64,000 bases of DNA from Phycicoccus sp. CSK15P-2 (lineage in GTDB: Bacteria; Actinomycetota; Actinomycetes; Actinomycetales; Dermatophilaceae), in the NCBI RefSeq assembly GCF_016888005.1, contig NZ_JAFDVE010000008.1, positions 161,775 through 225,774 on the forward strand, in the 5' to 3' direction. The translations under genes and the position numbers were made by a program. Positions 18,139 to 27,298 of this stretch are shown piece after piece (within the stretch, counting starts at the first letter, position 1; every line of letters starts with the position of its first letter). A model generated the notes under the pieces. That model was not told the origin of the DNA. It saw only the letters and a list, made by a program, of their open reading frames with translations, and did not search any database.

Positions 18139-18267
18139 TGTGGGTCCTTCCGGGTCACGTGCGTGGCAGGGTTGCCAGCTCGTCCCTCGTCACGCTAGGT
18201 CGGTCACAGGCCGTGACGAACGGTCGGACTTCTTACGGTCTCGTGACGTGGGCCGGCGGCGCCCCGC

Positions 18268-19788
18268 TCAGACGGCGACCGCCGGCGCCTCCTGGGTCCC
18301 GCCGGCCGGTGTCGCTCGGGTCTCGGGCTCGGCGGCCGGGCGGGTGTGCCGGCGGAAGGCCACGGCGGCCAGGACCGCCCCGGCGGCGAAGAACCCCGCA
18401 CCCCACCAGTAGGCGGTGGCGTAGCCGTGGACCGCGGCCTCGGCGGCGGTCCCGGCCGTGACCGGGGCGTGCGTCGTCAGGTAGTCGGTGACCGCGGTGG
18501 CGGCGAGAGTGTTGAGCAGGGCCGTCCCGATGGAGCCGCCCACCTGCTGGCTCGTGTTGACCAGGGCACCGGCGACCCCGGCGTACTCGCGGTCCACACC
18601 GAGGGTCGCGGTCTGCATCGACGCAGGCATGATCGTGCCCATCCCGGCTCCCATGACCATGAGCGGCACGAGGATGTCGGGTGCGTAGGAGCTGTCCACC
18701 CCCAGGCGGGTCAGCAGCAGCATCCCGCTCATCGCCAGGGTCATGCCGACCGGGACCATGACCTTCGGGCCGAACCGTGGCACGAGGACGTTGGTCCCCA
18801 GCTGCGCGGCGACCACGAGCATCCCGATCATCGGCAGGAAGGCCAGTCCGGTCCCGATCGGCGAGTAGCCGAGCGTGGTCTGGACGTAGTAGGTGACGAA
18901 GAGGAACACGCCGAACATGCCGATGGCGGCGATCATCACCGACGCGTAGGCGGTGGCGCGGTTGCGGTCCGCGAGGATGACCGTCGGCAGCAGCGGGTGG
19001 CCCACCCGGCGCTGCGAGGCCGCGAAGGCGCCGAGCAGCAGGGCGGCCGCGGCGAGGAAGCCCCAGGAGGTGGGCGAGCCCCAGCCGTCGCGCTCGGCGT
19101 TCGAGAAGCCGAAGACGAGGCCGAAGAGGCCGGCCGACACGAGCACGGTGCCCGGGACGTCCAGGCGCGGCCGGCGCCCGGTGCGCTCGAGGGCCGGGAC
19201 CAGGGCGAGGGCACCGACGAAGGCCACCACGGCGATGACGTCGTTGATGTAGAGGTTCCAGCGCCAGTCGAGGTTCTCGGTGAGGACCCCGCCGAGCAGG
19301 AGGCCGATGGCGCCGCCGGCCCCGGCGAGGGCGCCGAACACCCCGAAGGCGCGGGCCCGCTCGCGGGGGATCGTGAAGGTCGTCGTGAGGACGGCGAGGG
19401 CGGTGGGCGCCAGGAGGGCGCCGAAGACGCCCTGGAGCGCCCGGGCGGCGATGAGCACGCCGAAGGTCGGGGCGGCCCCGCCGAGGGTGCTGGCCAGCGC
19501 GAAGCCGACGAGCCCGACGAGGAAGGTGCGCTTGCGGCCGAGGAGGTCCGAGAGCCGGCCCCCGAGGAGCAGGAGGCTGCCGAAGGTCAGCGAGTAGGCC
19601 GTGACGACCCACTGCCGGTCGGCGTCGGAGAAGCCGAGGTCGGCCTGGGCGGACGGGAGGGCGATGTTCACGACGGTGGCGTCGAGCACGACCATGAGCT
19701 GGGCGAGCGCGACGACGGCGAGGGTCCACCAGCGGCGGGACGAGGGGGGTGCGTCGGCCACGGCGGACGCGGGGGAGGAGGGAGCCAT
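18268..19788 (-). CDS. MFS drug-efflux transporter, DHA2 (EmrB/QacA) family
   Basis: About 506 residues with some 14 hydrophobic helices. The N-terminal helix holds the DHA2 signature VVLDATVVNIALPSAQADL, followed by WVVTAYSLTFGSLLLLGGRLSDLLGRKR (motif A) and a motif-C region rich in Gly (GALAGAGGAIGLLLGGVL). Proteins of this type export lipophilic cations or antibiotics with proton antiport. The start is ATG 19788 (MAPSSP); ATG 19800 in the same frame is an alternative, neither with a strong Shine-Dalgarno. It is transcribed away from a TetR gene, and CAGTTCCG repeats lie in the shared promoter region, so TetR repression with release by a transported compound is likely. Confidence 0.9.
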   Translation of the reverse strand: MAPSSPASAVADAPPSSRRWWTLAVVALAQLMVVLDATVVNIALPSAQADLGFSDADRQWVVTAYSLTFGSLLLLGGRLSDLLGRKRTFLVGLVGFALASTLGGAAPTFGVLIAARALQGVFGALLAPTALAVLTTTFTIPRERARAFGVFGALAGAGGAIGLLLGGVLTENLDWRWNLYINDVIAVVAFVGALALVPALERTGRRPRLDVPGTVLVSAGLFGLVFGFSNAERDGWGSPTSWGFLAAAALLLGAFAASQRRVGHPLLPTVILADRNRATAYASVMIAAIGMFGVFLFVTYYVQTTLGYSPIGTGLAFLPMIGMLVVAAQLGTNVLVPRFGPKVMVPVGMTLAMSGMLLLTRLGVDSSYAPDILVPLMVMGAGMGTIMPASMQTATLGVDREYAGVAGALVNTSQQVGGSIGTALLNTLAATAVTDYLTTHAPVTAGTAAEAAVHGYATAYWWGAGFFAAGAVLAAVAFRRHTRPAAEPETRATPAGGTQEAPAVAV

Positions 19789-19813
19789 GACGCCGACCAT
19801 ATACGAAACCCAG

Positions 19814-19859
19814 CAGTTCCGAAAATGAACAGTTCCGGAATCAGGCCGTCTCGGAACTG
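19814..19859. promoter_or_regulatory. Candidate TetR operator array
   Basis: Three copies of one octamer: CAGTTCCG at 19814-19821 and 19830-19837 (direct, 16 bases apart) and its reverse complement CGGAACTG at 19852-19859. A TTCCGGAA palindrome is centred in the middle copy. The array fills the gap between the divergent MFS and TetR genes and sits immediately upstream of both starts, as expected for autoregulated TetR-type control. Confidence 0.6.
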
Positions 19860-19909
19860 AGGTACCGTAGGAGACCGGCAGAACCGGCGGACCAGGAGGC
19901 ATCGGCGCG

Positions 19910-20563
19910 ATGACGCAGCCCGAGCAGGTCGTGGAGCCCACGGGCACCGGCGACGAGCAGCAGGGCCGCCCCGGGCGCAAGCGCGACCACAGCCGGGACC
20001 CCGAGATCCTCGAGGCGGCGCTCGACATCCTCGCCGAGTGCGGGTACGACGGGATGACCGTCGACATGGTCGCCGCCCGCGCCAAGGCGGGGAAGGCCAC
20101 GCTCTACCGGCGGTGGCCCTCGAAGGCGCACCTCGTCATCGACGCCGTGGCCTGCATGAAGCGGGCCCAGCACCAGGCGCCCCCGCCGGACACCGGCACC
20201 CTCCGCGGCGACCTCGTCGCGATGATCCGGCCACCCGGTATCGCCGACGGCCAGCGCAAGATGCAGGTCATGGGTGGCCTCGTCTCGCTGCTGGCCCGCG
20301 AGCCCGAGCTGGTCGAGGCCGTCGACGAGGCCATCACCGAGCCACGGGTCCGGCAGAACCGCATCGTCCTGGAGCGTGCGCGGGACCGCGGGGAGATCCG
20401 CGCCGACGCCGACCTCGAGCTCGTCGCGCACATCGGCCCGGCCATGGCGTCCTACCGGACGCTCGTGCAGCGCCGGCAGGTCGACCGCGAGTTCCTCGTC
20501 CGGATCATCGACGAGGTCGTCCTCCCCGCGCTCGGTGTCCCCCCGGGTGACCCCACCGGGTGA
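19910..20563 (+). CDS. TetR-family transcriptional regulator
   Basis: 217 residues. The N-terminal helix-turn-helix is typical of TetR: ILAECGYDGMTVDMVAARAKAGKATLYRRWPSK, after a basic arm GRKRDHSRD. The C-terminal domain includes QRKMQVMGGLVSLLAREPELVEAVDEAI and a TetR_C-type end (RTLVQRRQVDREFLVRIIDEVVLPAL), the ligand-binding and dimerisation part. ATG 19910 follows aggagg at ten bases. Divergent from the MFS exporter with shared operator-like repeats, so it should repress that exporter and itself; the inducer cannot be read from the sequence. Confidence 0.92.
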   Translation: MTQPEQVVEPTGTGDEQQGRPGRKRDHSRDPEILEAALDILAECGYDGMTVDMVAARAKAGKATLYRRWPSKAHLVIDAVACMKRAQHQAPPPDTGTLRGDLVAMIRPPGIADGQRKMQVMGGLVSLLAREPELVEAVDEAITEPRVRQNRIVLERARDRGEIRADADLELVAHIGPAMASYRTLVQRRQVDREFLVRIIDEVVLPALGVPPGDPTG

Positions 20564-20566
20564 ACG

Positions 20567-20605
20567 AGGACACGCCGTCCGCACCTGGTGCGGACGGCGT
20601 GTCCT
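20567..20605. terminator. Strong hairpin between tetR and ino1
   Basis: An 18-bp perfect stem (arms 20567-20584 and 20588-20605, beginning AGGACACGCCGTCCGC) with a three-base loop lies between the convergent tetR and ino1 genes, only four bases after the tetR stop. It is followed by a short TGTT stretch. It should act as a bidirectional terminator. Confidence 0.75.
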
Positions 20606-20627
20606 GTTCGCGTGACGGGGAGGCGGG

Positions 20628-21719
20628 TCAGCGCTCCTCGTCGCCGCTGATGAAGGCCTCGAGGCGGGCGCGGCCGACGTCGTCCGGGCGCTGCTCCGGG
20701 GGGGACTTCATGAGGTAGGACGACGCCGACAGCAGCGCGCCGCCGACCCCGCGGTCCTTGGCGATCTTCGCTGCACGGATGGCGTCGATGATGATGCCCG
20801 CCGAGTTGGGGGAGTCCCACACCTCGAGCTTGTACTCGAGGTTGAGCGGCACGTCGCCGAAGGCGCGGCCCTCGAGGCGGACGTACGCCCACTTGCGGTC
20901 GTCGAGCCACGCGACGTAGTCGGACGGGCCGATGTGCACGTTGCGGTCCTCGGTCTTGCCGGCGAGCTCGCCGGTGAGGTTCGAGGTGACGGCCTGCGTC
21001 TTCGAGATCTTCTTCGACTCCAGGCGCTCGCGCTCGAGCATGTTCTTGAAGTCCATGTTGCCGCCGACGTTGAGCTGGTAGGTGCGGTCGAGCTGCACGC
21101 CGCGGTCCTCGAAGAGCTTCGCCATGACGCGGTGCGTGATGGTGGCGCCGACCTGGGACTTGATGTCGTCGCCGATGATCGGCACGCCCGCGGCCTCGAA
21201 CTTCGCGGCCCACTCCGGGTCGGAGGCGATGAAGACGGGCAGCGCGTTGACGAAGGCGACACCGGCGTCGATGGCGCACTGGGCGTAGAACTTGTCCGCC
21301 TCCTCCGAGCCCACCGGGAGGTAGGAGACGAGCACGTCGACCTCGGCGTCGCGCAGCGCCGCGACGACGTCGACCGGGTCGGCCGGGGACTCGTCGATCG
21401 TCATCGCGTAGTACTTGCCGATGCCGTCGAGGGTGTGGCCGCGCTGGACGGTGACGCCGGTGGTGGGCACGTCGGCGATCTTGACCGTGTTGTTCTCGGA
21501 GGCGTTGATGGCCTCGGCGAGGTCCTTGCCGACCTTCTTGTCGTCGACATCGAACGCCGCGACGAACTCGACGTCGCGCACGTGGTACTCGCCGAACACG
21601 ACGTGCATCAGACCCGGCACGGTCGAGGACGCGTCGGCGTCCCGGTAGTAGTGGACGCCCTGGACGAGCGACGACGCGCAGTTGCCGACGCCGACGACGG
21701 CGACGCGGATGGAACCCAT
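20628..21719 (-). CDS. ino1: Inositol-3-phosphate synthase
   Basis: 363 residues; converts glucose 6-phosphate to myo-inositol 3-phosphate with NAD, the first step toward phosphatidylinositol and mycothiol in actinobacteria. The NAD site is at the very start ([17 protein letters not shown]), and the short bacterial form is recognisable from [22 protein letters not shown], the [11 protein letters not shown] segment with conserved Lys, and [17 protein letters not shown] 21719 was chosen: ggagga lies in front and it gives the family N-terminus [11 protein letters not shown] PadR-family gene ends 73 bases upstream on the same strand, so the two are probably co-transcribed, an arrangement common in actinobacteria. 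Confidence 0.95.
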   Translation of the reverse strand: MGSIRVAVVGVGNCASSLVQGVHYYRDADASSTVPGLMHVVFGEYHVRDVEFVAAFDVDDKKVGKDLAEAINASENNTVKIADVPTTGVTVQRGHTLDGIGKYYAMTIDESPADPVDVVAALRDAEVDVLVSYLPVGSEEADKFYAQCAIDAGVAFVNALPVFIASDPEWAAKFEAAGVPIIGDDIKSQVGATITHRVMAKLFEDRGVQLDRTYQLNVGGNMDFKNMLERERLESKKISKTQAVTSNLTGELAGKTEDRNVHIGPSDYVAWLDDRKWAYVRLEGRAFGDVPLNLEYKLEVWDSPNSAGIIIDAIRAAKIAKDRGVGGALLSASSYLMKSPPEQRPDDVGRARLEAFISGDEER

Positions 21720-21791
21720 GAGCTTTTCCTCCGAGAGGTCTTGGGGGTGGGCGGGACGGACGGTGGTGGTGCCGGCAAGGGCGCCGGTCAC

Positions 21792-22355
21792 CTACGGCTG
21801 GGGGCCGGGGTCGGTGGGGTGACGCCGTTCGGCGTCGATGAGCTCGGTGAGCCAGCGGACCTCGCGCTCGGCGGTCTCCTCACCGTGGCGCTGGAGAGCC
21901 GCGGTGTAGGCGTCCATTCGCTCACGGCTGCGGGTGGAGCGCTCGCGGACCCGCTCGAGGTTCTCCTCGAGGCGCGAGCGCCGGCCCTCGAGGATGCGCA
22001 GCCGCACCTCGTGCTCGGTGCGGGCGAAGAAGGCGAAGCGGACGTCGAAGCCGTCGTCCTCGTAGGCCGAGGCGTCGATGCGGTCGACGAGCTCGGCGAA
22101 GTGCTCCTTGCCGGCCGCGGTGAGCTCATACACGACGCGGGGGCGCTTGCCACCGGCGGACGGGTCCGCGGCCTCGGCGATGAGCCCGCGGCCGAGCAGC
22201 GACTTCAGTGCGGGGTAGAGCGTGCCGTACGACAGCGCCCGGAAGGGGCCGAGCGCGGTGTTGAGGCGGCGCCGGAGGTCGTAGCCGTGCGTGGGGGCCT
22301 CGTGCAGGAGGCCGAGGACGGCGAACTCGAGGAGCTGGGCGCGGCGAGAGACCAC
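21792..22355 (-). CDS. PadR-family transcriptional regulator
   Basis: 187 residues from GTG 22355, preferred because ggagaggag sits eight bases ahead; an ATG at 22394 would add 13 residues without a clear ribosome site. The PadR winged helix is complete: LLEFAVLGLLHEAPTHGYDLRRRL, LSYGTLYPALKSLLGRGLI, and the wing GGKRPRVVYELTAAGKEHF. The C-terminal half is a coiled-coil dimerisation region rich in Arg/Glu. It lies upstream of ino1 on the same strand and is divergent from the PBP gene; a palindrome with ATAT core at 22426-22446 is a likely binding site. Confidence 0.9.
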   Translation of the reverse strand: MVSRRAQLLEFAVLGLLHEAPTHGYDLRRRLNTALGPFRALSYGTLYPALKSLLGRGLIAEAADPSAGGKRPRVVYELTAAGKEHFAELVDRIDASAYEDDGFDVRFAFFARTEHEVRLRILEGRRSRLEENLERVRERSTRSRERMDAYTAALQRHGEETAEREVRWLTELIDAERRHPTDPGPQP

Positions 22356-22425
22356 GGTGGGTGCTCCTCTCCGGCGATCGGCGGGACCTGACATACTCGG
22401 TCCATGTCCGTTCGACCGTAGCACA

Positions 22426-22446
22426 GATATATCGACGCGATACATC
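22426..22446. promoter_or_regulatory. Candidate PadR operator
   Basis: Inverted repeat GATATATCG - acg - CGATACATC, eight of nine positions matching, about 70 bases upstream of padR and in the padR/PBP divergent region. The AT-rich character stands out against the GC-rich surroundings and resembles the ATAT-containing sites bound by PadR proteins. It may control padR-ino1. Confidence 0.5.
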
Positions 22447-22618
22447 GTGCCGCAGGTGTTCGTCCCGGACGTCCCGCTGGTCCCGCACGTCACACCGGGG
22501 GCCGGACGTCGCGCGCCACCCGCAGGAGCCTCCTGGGGTTTTCCCAGGCTCGACCGTCATACTGAGCGGTGGACGTGGTCGGACGACCCGTCGCCCCCGC
22601 CCCGAACCCCGGAAGTCC

Positions 22619-24838
22619 ATGAGCGAACGACAGCCACGTACCCGTGCAGAGGCCAGGAGCCGGCAGGCCGGCCGCGACCGCCAGAACGGCGACGAGCCCT
22701 CCGCCCGACGCGTCTGGGTCACGCGAGGGCTCTGGGCGGCGTTCGGTGCCTTCGTCCTCGGCATCCTCGGGTTCTTCACGGCCTACGCCCTGACCGACGT
22801 CCCCCAGCCGAACGAGATGGTCCAGGCTCAGGCGAGCGTCGTCTACTACTCCGACGGCACGTCAGAGCTCGCGCGGCTGTCCGACGACGGCGGCAACCGG
22901 GAGTCCGTCCCGCTGGCCGAGATCAGCGAGGACATGCAGCACGCGATCCTGGCCGCGGAGGACCGCGACTTCTACGAGAACAGCGGGATCAGCCCCACGG
23001 GCATCGCCCGCGCCGTGTGGGTCGCGGTCAAGGGCGGGCAGGCCACCCAGGGTGGGTCGACGATCACCCAGCAGTACGTCAAGAACTACTTCCTGACCCA
23101 GGACCGCACGCTGACCCGCAAGGCCAAGGAGATCCTCATCTCCTTGAAGATCGACAAGCAGCAGGACAAGGACCAGATCCTCGAGAACTACCTCAACACG
23201 ATCTACTACGGCCGCGGCGCGTACGGCATCCAGACCGCCGCGCAGACCTACTTCGGGGTGGACGCCAAGGACCTCGACCCGTCGCAGTCGGCGCTGCTCG
23301 CCTCGGTCATCCGCGGCCCGTCGCTCTACGACCCCCAGCTCGGCGAGGAGCAGCAGGCGAACGCCGAGAGCCGCAGCGGCTACATCCTCGACGCCATGGT
23401 CGACCAGGGCTGGCTGTCCGCCGACCAGCGGGCCGAGGCGGCCTTCCCGGAGGTCAAGGAGTACAAGCCCAAGGCGCTCGGCGGCACGAACGGCTACATC
23501 GTCGACCTCGTCAAGCGCGAGCTCGTCGACAAGCACCAGCTGTCCGAGTCCGACATCCAGCGCGGTGGCCTGCGGATCGTCTCGACGATCGAGAAGCCGA
23601 AGCAGGCGGCGGCCGTCGCGGCCGTCGAGGACGAGCGGCCGGAGAAGCAGGACGACATCCACGAGGGCCTGGTCTCGATCAAGCCCGGCGACGGTGCCGT
23701 CGTCGCCCTCTACGGTGGTCGCGACTTCGCCGACCGAGCGCTCAACGACGCCAGCCAGGCCAAGATGCAGGCCGGCTCGACGTTCAAGATCTTCGCGCTC
23801 ATCGCCGCGCTGCAGTCCCGCGACGTCTCGACCCAGACCCGGTTCAACGGCGCGAGCCCGCAGTACTTCGACCAGTTCGCCGACTCCGCGGGCTCGACGG
23901 ATGCCGCCCGCCGGGGCCGGGTCAAGAACTTCGGCAACGAGGGGTTCGGCAACATCGACCTCCTCAAGGCCACGAAGAACTCGGTCAACACCGTCTACGC
24001 CCAGCTGAACATCGAGGCCGGACCCGAGAAGACGATGAAGGCCGCGGAGGACGCGGGCGTGCGCTCGGAGCTGCAGCCGAACGTGGCCAACGTCCTCGGC
24101 ACCGACTCCGTGACGGTCATGGACATGGCGACCGCCTACGCGACGATCGCCGCCGAGGGACTGCGCGCCGAGCCCTACCTCGTCCAGCAGATCGCCTTCC
24201 TCGACGACCGGCTGCCGACCATCGAGGCCGAGCCGCAGACGAAGCAGGTGTTCGACAAGGACCTCATGTCCGACGTCATCGAGGCGATGGAACAGCCCGT
24301 CAACGGTGGCACCGCCCGCTACGTCGGCGAGAACCTCGGCCGGCCCGCCGCGGGCAAGACCGGTACGTCCGAGAGCTTCCGGTCGGCCTGGTTCGACGGC
24401 TACGTCCCGCAGCTCGCGACGGCGGTCGGCATGTACCGCTCCGACCCGGACACCGGCGACGAGCTGGAGATGGAGAACCTGCCGACCGCGGGCGACATCA
24501 CGGGCGGCAGCTTCCCGGCGCGGATCTGGACGGCCTACATGAAGAAGGCGCTCGAGGGCACCGAGGTCGTGCCGTTCCCGAAGCCCGCCCACATCAACAG
24601 GGACGCCGCGCCGCCGCCGCCCCCAGCGCCGACCCAGGCACCCGAGCCCACGAAGGCTCCGCCGTCGTCGAGCAGCGCGCCGACCACCAGCGCCCCGCCG
24701 ACCACCAGCGAGCCGCCGGAGCCCACGAAGACGGTCGTCCCCTCGCCGTCGGTGTCCAGGACGAGGACGACGGCACCTCCGACACCGTCGCCGACCCCCA
24801 CCTCCACCGCGGGCGCGCCGGTCCTCGGGACCGGCTGA
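22619..24838 (+). CDS. Class A penicillin-binding protein (transglycosylase/transpeptidase)
   Basis: 739 residues; polymerises lipid II and cross-links peptidoglycan outside the membrane. One N-terminal membrane helix (~37-60) is followed by the GT51 domain with AAEDRDFYENSG (catalytic Glu114), GGSTITQQYVKN and the KAKEI motif. The transpeptidase domain holds STFK (Ser387, Lys390), SVN in TKNSVNTVYAQL, and KTG at Lys580 (AGKTGTSESFRSAWFDGY). The last ~85 residues form a Pro/Ser/Thr-rich tail without a fold. ATG 22619 gives the usual charged cytoplasmic start (MSERQPRTRAEARS). It begins the conserved actinobacterial block leading to rpsF. Confidence 0.94.
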   Translation: MSERQPRTRAEARSRQAGRDRQNGDEPSARRVWVTRGLWAAFGAFVLGILGFFTAYALTDVPQPNEMVQAQASVVYYSDGTSELARLSDDGGNRESVPLAEISEDMQHAILAAEDRDFYENSGISPTGIARAVWVAVKGGQATQGGSTITQQYVKNYFLTQDRTLTRKAKEILISLKIDKQQDKDQILENYLNTIYYGRGAYGIQTAAQTYFGVDAKDLDPSQSALLASVIRGPSLYDPQLGEEQQANAESRSGYILDAMVDQGWLSADQRAEAAFPEVKEYKPKALGGTNGYIVDLVKRELVDKHQLSESDIQRGGLRIVSTIEKPKQAAAVAAVEDERPEKQDDIHEGLVSIKPGDGAVVALYGGRDFADRALNDASQAKMQAGSTFKIFALIAALQSRDVSTQTRFNGASPQYFDQFADSAGSTDAARRGRVKNFGNEGFGNIDLLKATKNSVNTVYAQLNIEAGPEKTMKAAEDAGVRSELQPNVANVLGTDSVTVMDMATAYATIAAEGLRAEPYLVQQIAFLDDRLPTIEAEPQTKQVFDKDLMSDVIEAMEQPVNGGTARYVGENLGRPAAGKTGTSESFRSAWFDGYVPQLATAVGMYRSDPDTGDELEMENLPTAGDITGGSFPARIWTAYMKKALEGTEVVPFPKPAHINRDAAPPPPPAPTQAPEPTKAPPSSSSAPTTSAPPTTSEPPEPTKTVVPSPSVSRTRTTAPPTPSPTPTSTAGAPVLGTG

Positions 24839-24848
24839 CCGCTCCTTC

Positions 24849-26285
24849 GTGACCGACCCGGACGCACCGCGCGTCGTGCTCCCCGGGGGCCTCACCACGG
24901 CCCTCGGAGGACCGCGCGGTGCGTTCGGCCGCCCGGGGCCGCGGGGGGTCGCCCGGCTGGCGCCCGTCGTCCTGCTCCTCGGGCTGCCACTGCTCGTGGC
25001 CTCCCTGCGGCAGTCGGCGTGCGCGGCGCAGGGGTACGAGGGGCAGGTGCCGGTGTGGCGGATGTGCGCCTCGCCGATGCTCGCGTCGGTCACCGACGAC
25101 GGCGCCGGCCGGGGAGTCCTCGCCTACCTCTCCGGCGACGCCCCGCTCGACGTGCCGGTGGTCCCGGGCACCGTGACGACCCTCCTCGCGACCCTCGCCC
25201 CCGGTGCCGGCCTGGAGCAGCAGCGATGGGTGCTCGTGCTGTGGACGCTCACCGTGGCGCTCCTCCTCGCCGGGCTCGTCGTCGCGGTCGGCACGGTCCG
25301 CCGCCACCGCGCGGCCGACCCGGTCGCGCTCGCCCTCTCGCCGGTGCTCGCCCTCACCGTGCTGCTCTCGGCCGAGCTCGTCCCGGTCGCGCTCGCCACC
25401 GTCGCGGTCCGGGCGTGGAGCCGTCGGCGCCCCGGGCTCGCCGGCGCGCTCGCCGGGGTCGCGGTGCTCGGTGCGCGTCCGGCCGTCCTCGTCCTCCTCG
25501 CCCTGGCCCTCACCCCGCCCGACGGCCTGCGGCACGCCCGGCGCCGGCTGCTCGGCTCGGCCGCCGCGACCGTCGTCATCGTCCTGGGCCCGCTCGCTGC
25601 GCTCGACCCCGACCTCGTGGTGTACCCGCTGCGGGAGTGGTGGGCCGCGGGAGCGGGTCCGGGCTCGCCCTGGTTCGTCCCGACCCTGGCGGAGCACCCT
25701 CTCGGGCCGTCGCGCGCGGCGGTGCTCTCGCTGCTCGGGCTGCTCCTCGCGACCGGCCTGGTCCTCCTCCTCGCGGCACGGGGCCGGCGTCCCGCGACCG
25801 CCGACCTCGCGCTCGTCGGTCTGCTCGTCGCACTCGCGACGGGCGTCGCGTACCCGGTCCAGACGGCCGTGTGGCTCGTGCCGTTCGTCGCCCTCGCCGG
25901 CGTCCGGTGGCGCGAGCACCTCCTGTGGGCCGGCGCGGAGGTCGTCCACGCCGTCGCGCTCCACGCCTGGCTCGCCGCCGAGTCCGACCCGGCGCACGGG
26001 CTGCCGGCCGGGTGGTACGCCACCGCACTGGTCCTGCGGCTGCTCGCCCTGGGCCGGCTGGGCTGGGTCGTGTGGTCCGGAACCGCGTGGTCCGCCGCCG
26101 GGTGGGACGCCGACGGCCCGGGAGAGGGGGCACCGGACGGATTGGGCGATGGCGCAGGGCGACCGGTACCCTGGACCGGTTGCCCTCCGGGGCCTGTGGA
26201 CAACTCCCGGGCCGTGTGGGCGACGATGCATACCCTCCTGTCACGGAAGGACCGTGACCGCCACAGACCGAAGGAGGCGGGTTAG
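24849..26285 (+). CDS. Multi-pass membrane protein, GT87/mannosyltransferase-like
   Basis: 478 residues with about ten hydrophobic segments and little polar loop sequence apart from an early extracytoplasmic loop (AAQGYEGQVPVWRMCASP). Proteins at this exact position, between the class A PBP and rpsF, are annotated in actinobacteria as GT87-family (polyprenol-phosphate-mannose-using) glycosyltransferases; I see the topology and location but no decisive catalytic motif. GTG 24849 starts 10 bases after the PBP stop. The C-terminal ~40 residues (26160-26285) overlap a structured region that also looks like the rpsF leader, so that end of the protein may be unconserved. Confidence 0.7.
   Translation: MTDPDAPRVVLPGGLTTALGGPRGAFGRPGPRGVARLAPVVLLLGLPLLVASLRQSACAAQGYEGQVPVWRMCASPMLASVTDDGAGRGVLAYLSGDAPLDVPVVPGTVTTLLATLAPGAGLEQQRWVLVLWTLTVALLLAGLVVAVGTVRRHRAADPVALALSPVLALTVLLSAELVPVALATVAVRAWSRRRPGLAGALAGVAVLGARPAVLVLLALALTPPDGLRHARRRLLGSAAATVVIVLGPLAALDPDLVVYPLREWWAAGAGPGSPWFVPTLAEHPLGPSRAAVLSLLGLLLATGLVLLLAARGRRPATADLALVGLLVALATGVAYPVQTAVWLVPFVALAGVRWREHLLWAGAEVVHAVALHAWLAAESDPAHGLPAGWYATALVLRLLALGRLGWVVWSGTAWSAAGWDADGPGEGAPDGLGDGAGRPVPWTGCPPGPVDNSRAVWATMHTLLSRKDRDRHRPKEAG
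26234..26277 (+). promoter_or_regulatory. Candidate S6/S18 autoregulatory leader of rpsF
   Basis: Just upstream of rpsF the RNA can fold into an outer stem pairing CCTCC (26234-26238) with GGAGG (26273-26277), the rpsF Shine-Dalgarno, enclosing a 7-bp hairpin GTCACGG/CCGTGAC (26240-26246, 26252-26258) and single-stranded CCG elements. Many bacteria control rpsF-rpsR by binding of the S6:S18 complex to a CCG-containing leader; this fold is compatible but was not modelled thermodynamically. Confidence 0.35.
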
Positions 26286-26288
26286 CGC

Positions 26289-26576
26289 ATGCGTCAGTAC
26301 GAACTCATGGTCATCCTCGACCCCGAGCTCGACGACCGGACCGTCCAGCCCTCGCTGGAGAAGTTCCTCAAGGTCGTGACCACCGATGGTGGCAGCGTCG
26401 ACACGATCGACGTCTGGGGCCGCCGCCGGCTGGCCTACGAGATCAAGAAGAAGGCCGAGGGCATCTACGCCGTCGTCAACTTCACCTCCGAGCCCGCCAC
26501 GGCCAAGGAGCTCGACCGTCAGCTCGGTCTCAACGAGTCGGTCATGCGGACCAAGCTCCTGCGCCCCGGCGCCTGA
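26289..26576 (+). CDS. rpsF: Small-subunit ribosomal protein bS6
   Basis: 95 residues, full length for S6. The family pattern is clear: [18 protein letters not shown] at the start, [25 protein letters not shown] in the middle, and [19 protein letters not shown] at the end. S6 binds 16S rRNA with S18 in the platform of the 30S subunit. A strong aaggagg lies upstream. It is the first ribosomal gene of the rpsF-ssb-rpsR-rplI block. Confidence 0.98.
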   Translation: MRQYELMVILDPELDDRTVQPSLEKFLKVVTTDGGSVDTIDVWGRRRLAYEIKKKAEGIYAVVNFTSEPATAKELDRQLGLNESVMRTKLLRPGA

Positions 26577-26621
26577 GCCTTCCGTCACCCGTCCACGACC
26601 AACCCCGAAGGGACACCCGTC

Positions 26622-27191
26622 ATGGCAGGCGACACCCTCATCACGATCATCGGCAACCTCACCGCCGACCCCGAGCTCCGCTTCACCCCCTCCGGTGCGG
26701 CCGTCGCGAACTTCACCGTCGCGTCGACCCCCCGGATGTTCGACCGCCAGTCGAACGAGTGGAAGGACGGGGAGACCCTCTTCATGCGCTGCTCCATCTG
26801 GCGCGACGCGGCCGAGAACGTGGCCGAGTCGCTCCACCGGGGCACCCGCGTCGTCGTCTCGGGCCGGCTGAAGTCGCGCTCGTACGAGACGAAGGAGGGC
26901 GAGAAGCGCACCGTCATGGAGCTCGAGGTCGACGAGGTCGGCCCGTCGCTCCGCTACGCCTCCGCGAAGGTCACCAAGGCCGAGCGCGGCGGGTCCGGCG
27001 GCGGCTTCGGCGGCGGTGGCGGAGGCTTCCAGCAGAACGACCCGTGGGCCACCGGCGGCCAGCCCCAGCAGGGCGGCGGCCAGCAGGGCGGTTACGGCGG
27101 TGGCCAGCAGGCCCCGCAGCAGCCGCAGCAGGGTGGTCAGCAGGGCGGTGGCTGGGGCCAGGCGCCGAGCTACGACGAGCCCCCCTTCTGA
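26622..27191 (+). CDS. ssb: Single-stranded DNA-binding protein
   Basis: 189 residues. The N-terminal OB fold (~1-112) is conserved ([72 protein letters not shown]). A long Gly/Gln-rich disordered linker follows, typical of actinobacteria, ending in the acidic tip DEPPF that recruits repair and replication partners. Protects single-stranded DNA during replication and recombination. Placed between rpsF and rpsR as is usual in bacteria. Confidence 0.97.
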   Translation: MAGDTLITIIGNLTADPELRFTPSGAAVANFTVASTPRMFDRQSNEWKDGETLFMRCSIWRDAAENVAESLHRGTRVVVSGRLKSRSYETKEGEKRTVMELEVDEVGPSLRYASAKVTKAERGGSGGGFGGGGGGFQQNDPWATGGQPQQGGGQQGGYGGGQQAPQQPQQGGQQGGGWGQAPSYDEPPF

Positions 27192-27298
27192 CCGTCCCGG
27201 CCCCCGGGCCGCGACGGCACCCGACAACCAGACACACACCATCCCTGGGAGACCAGGGCTCATCCGCCGGGTGACCCCGGCAGAAGGAGAGCACCACG

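Noticed and set aside
22291..24852. 853-codon open frame on the plus strand overlapping the PBP gene in another frame
   Set aside because: The PBP frame has all catalytic motifs; the other is Arg/Pro-rich without a fold and lacks homology-like patterns.
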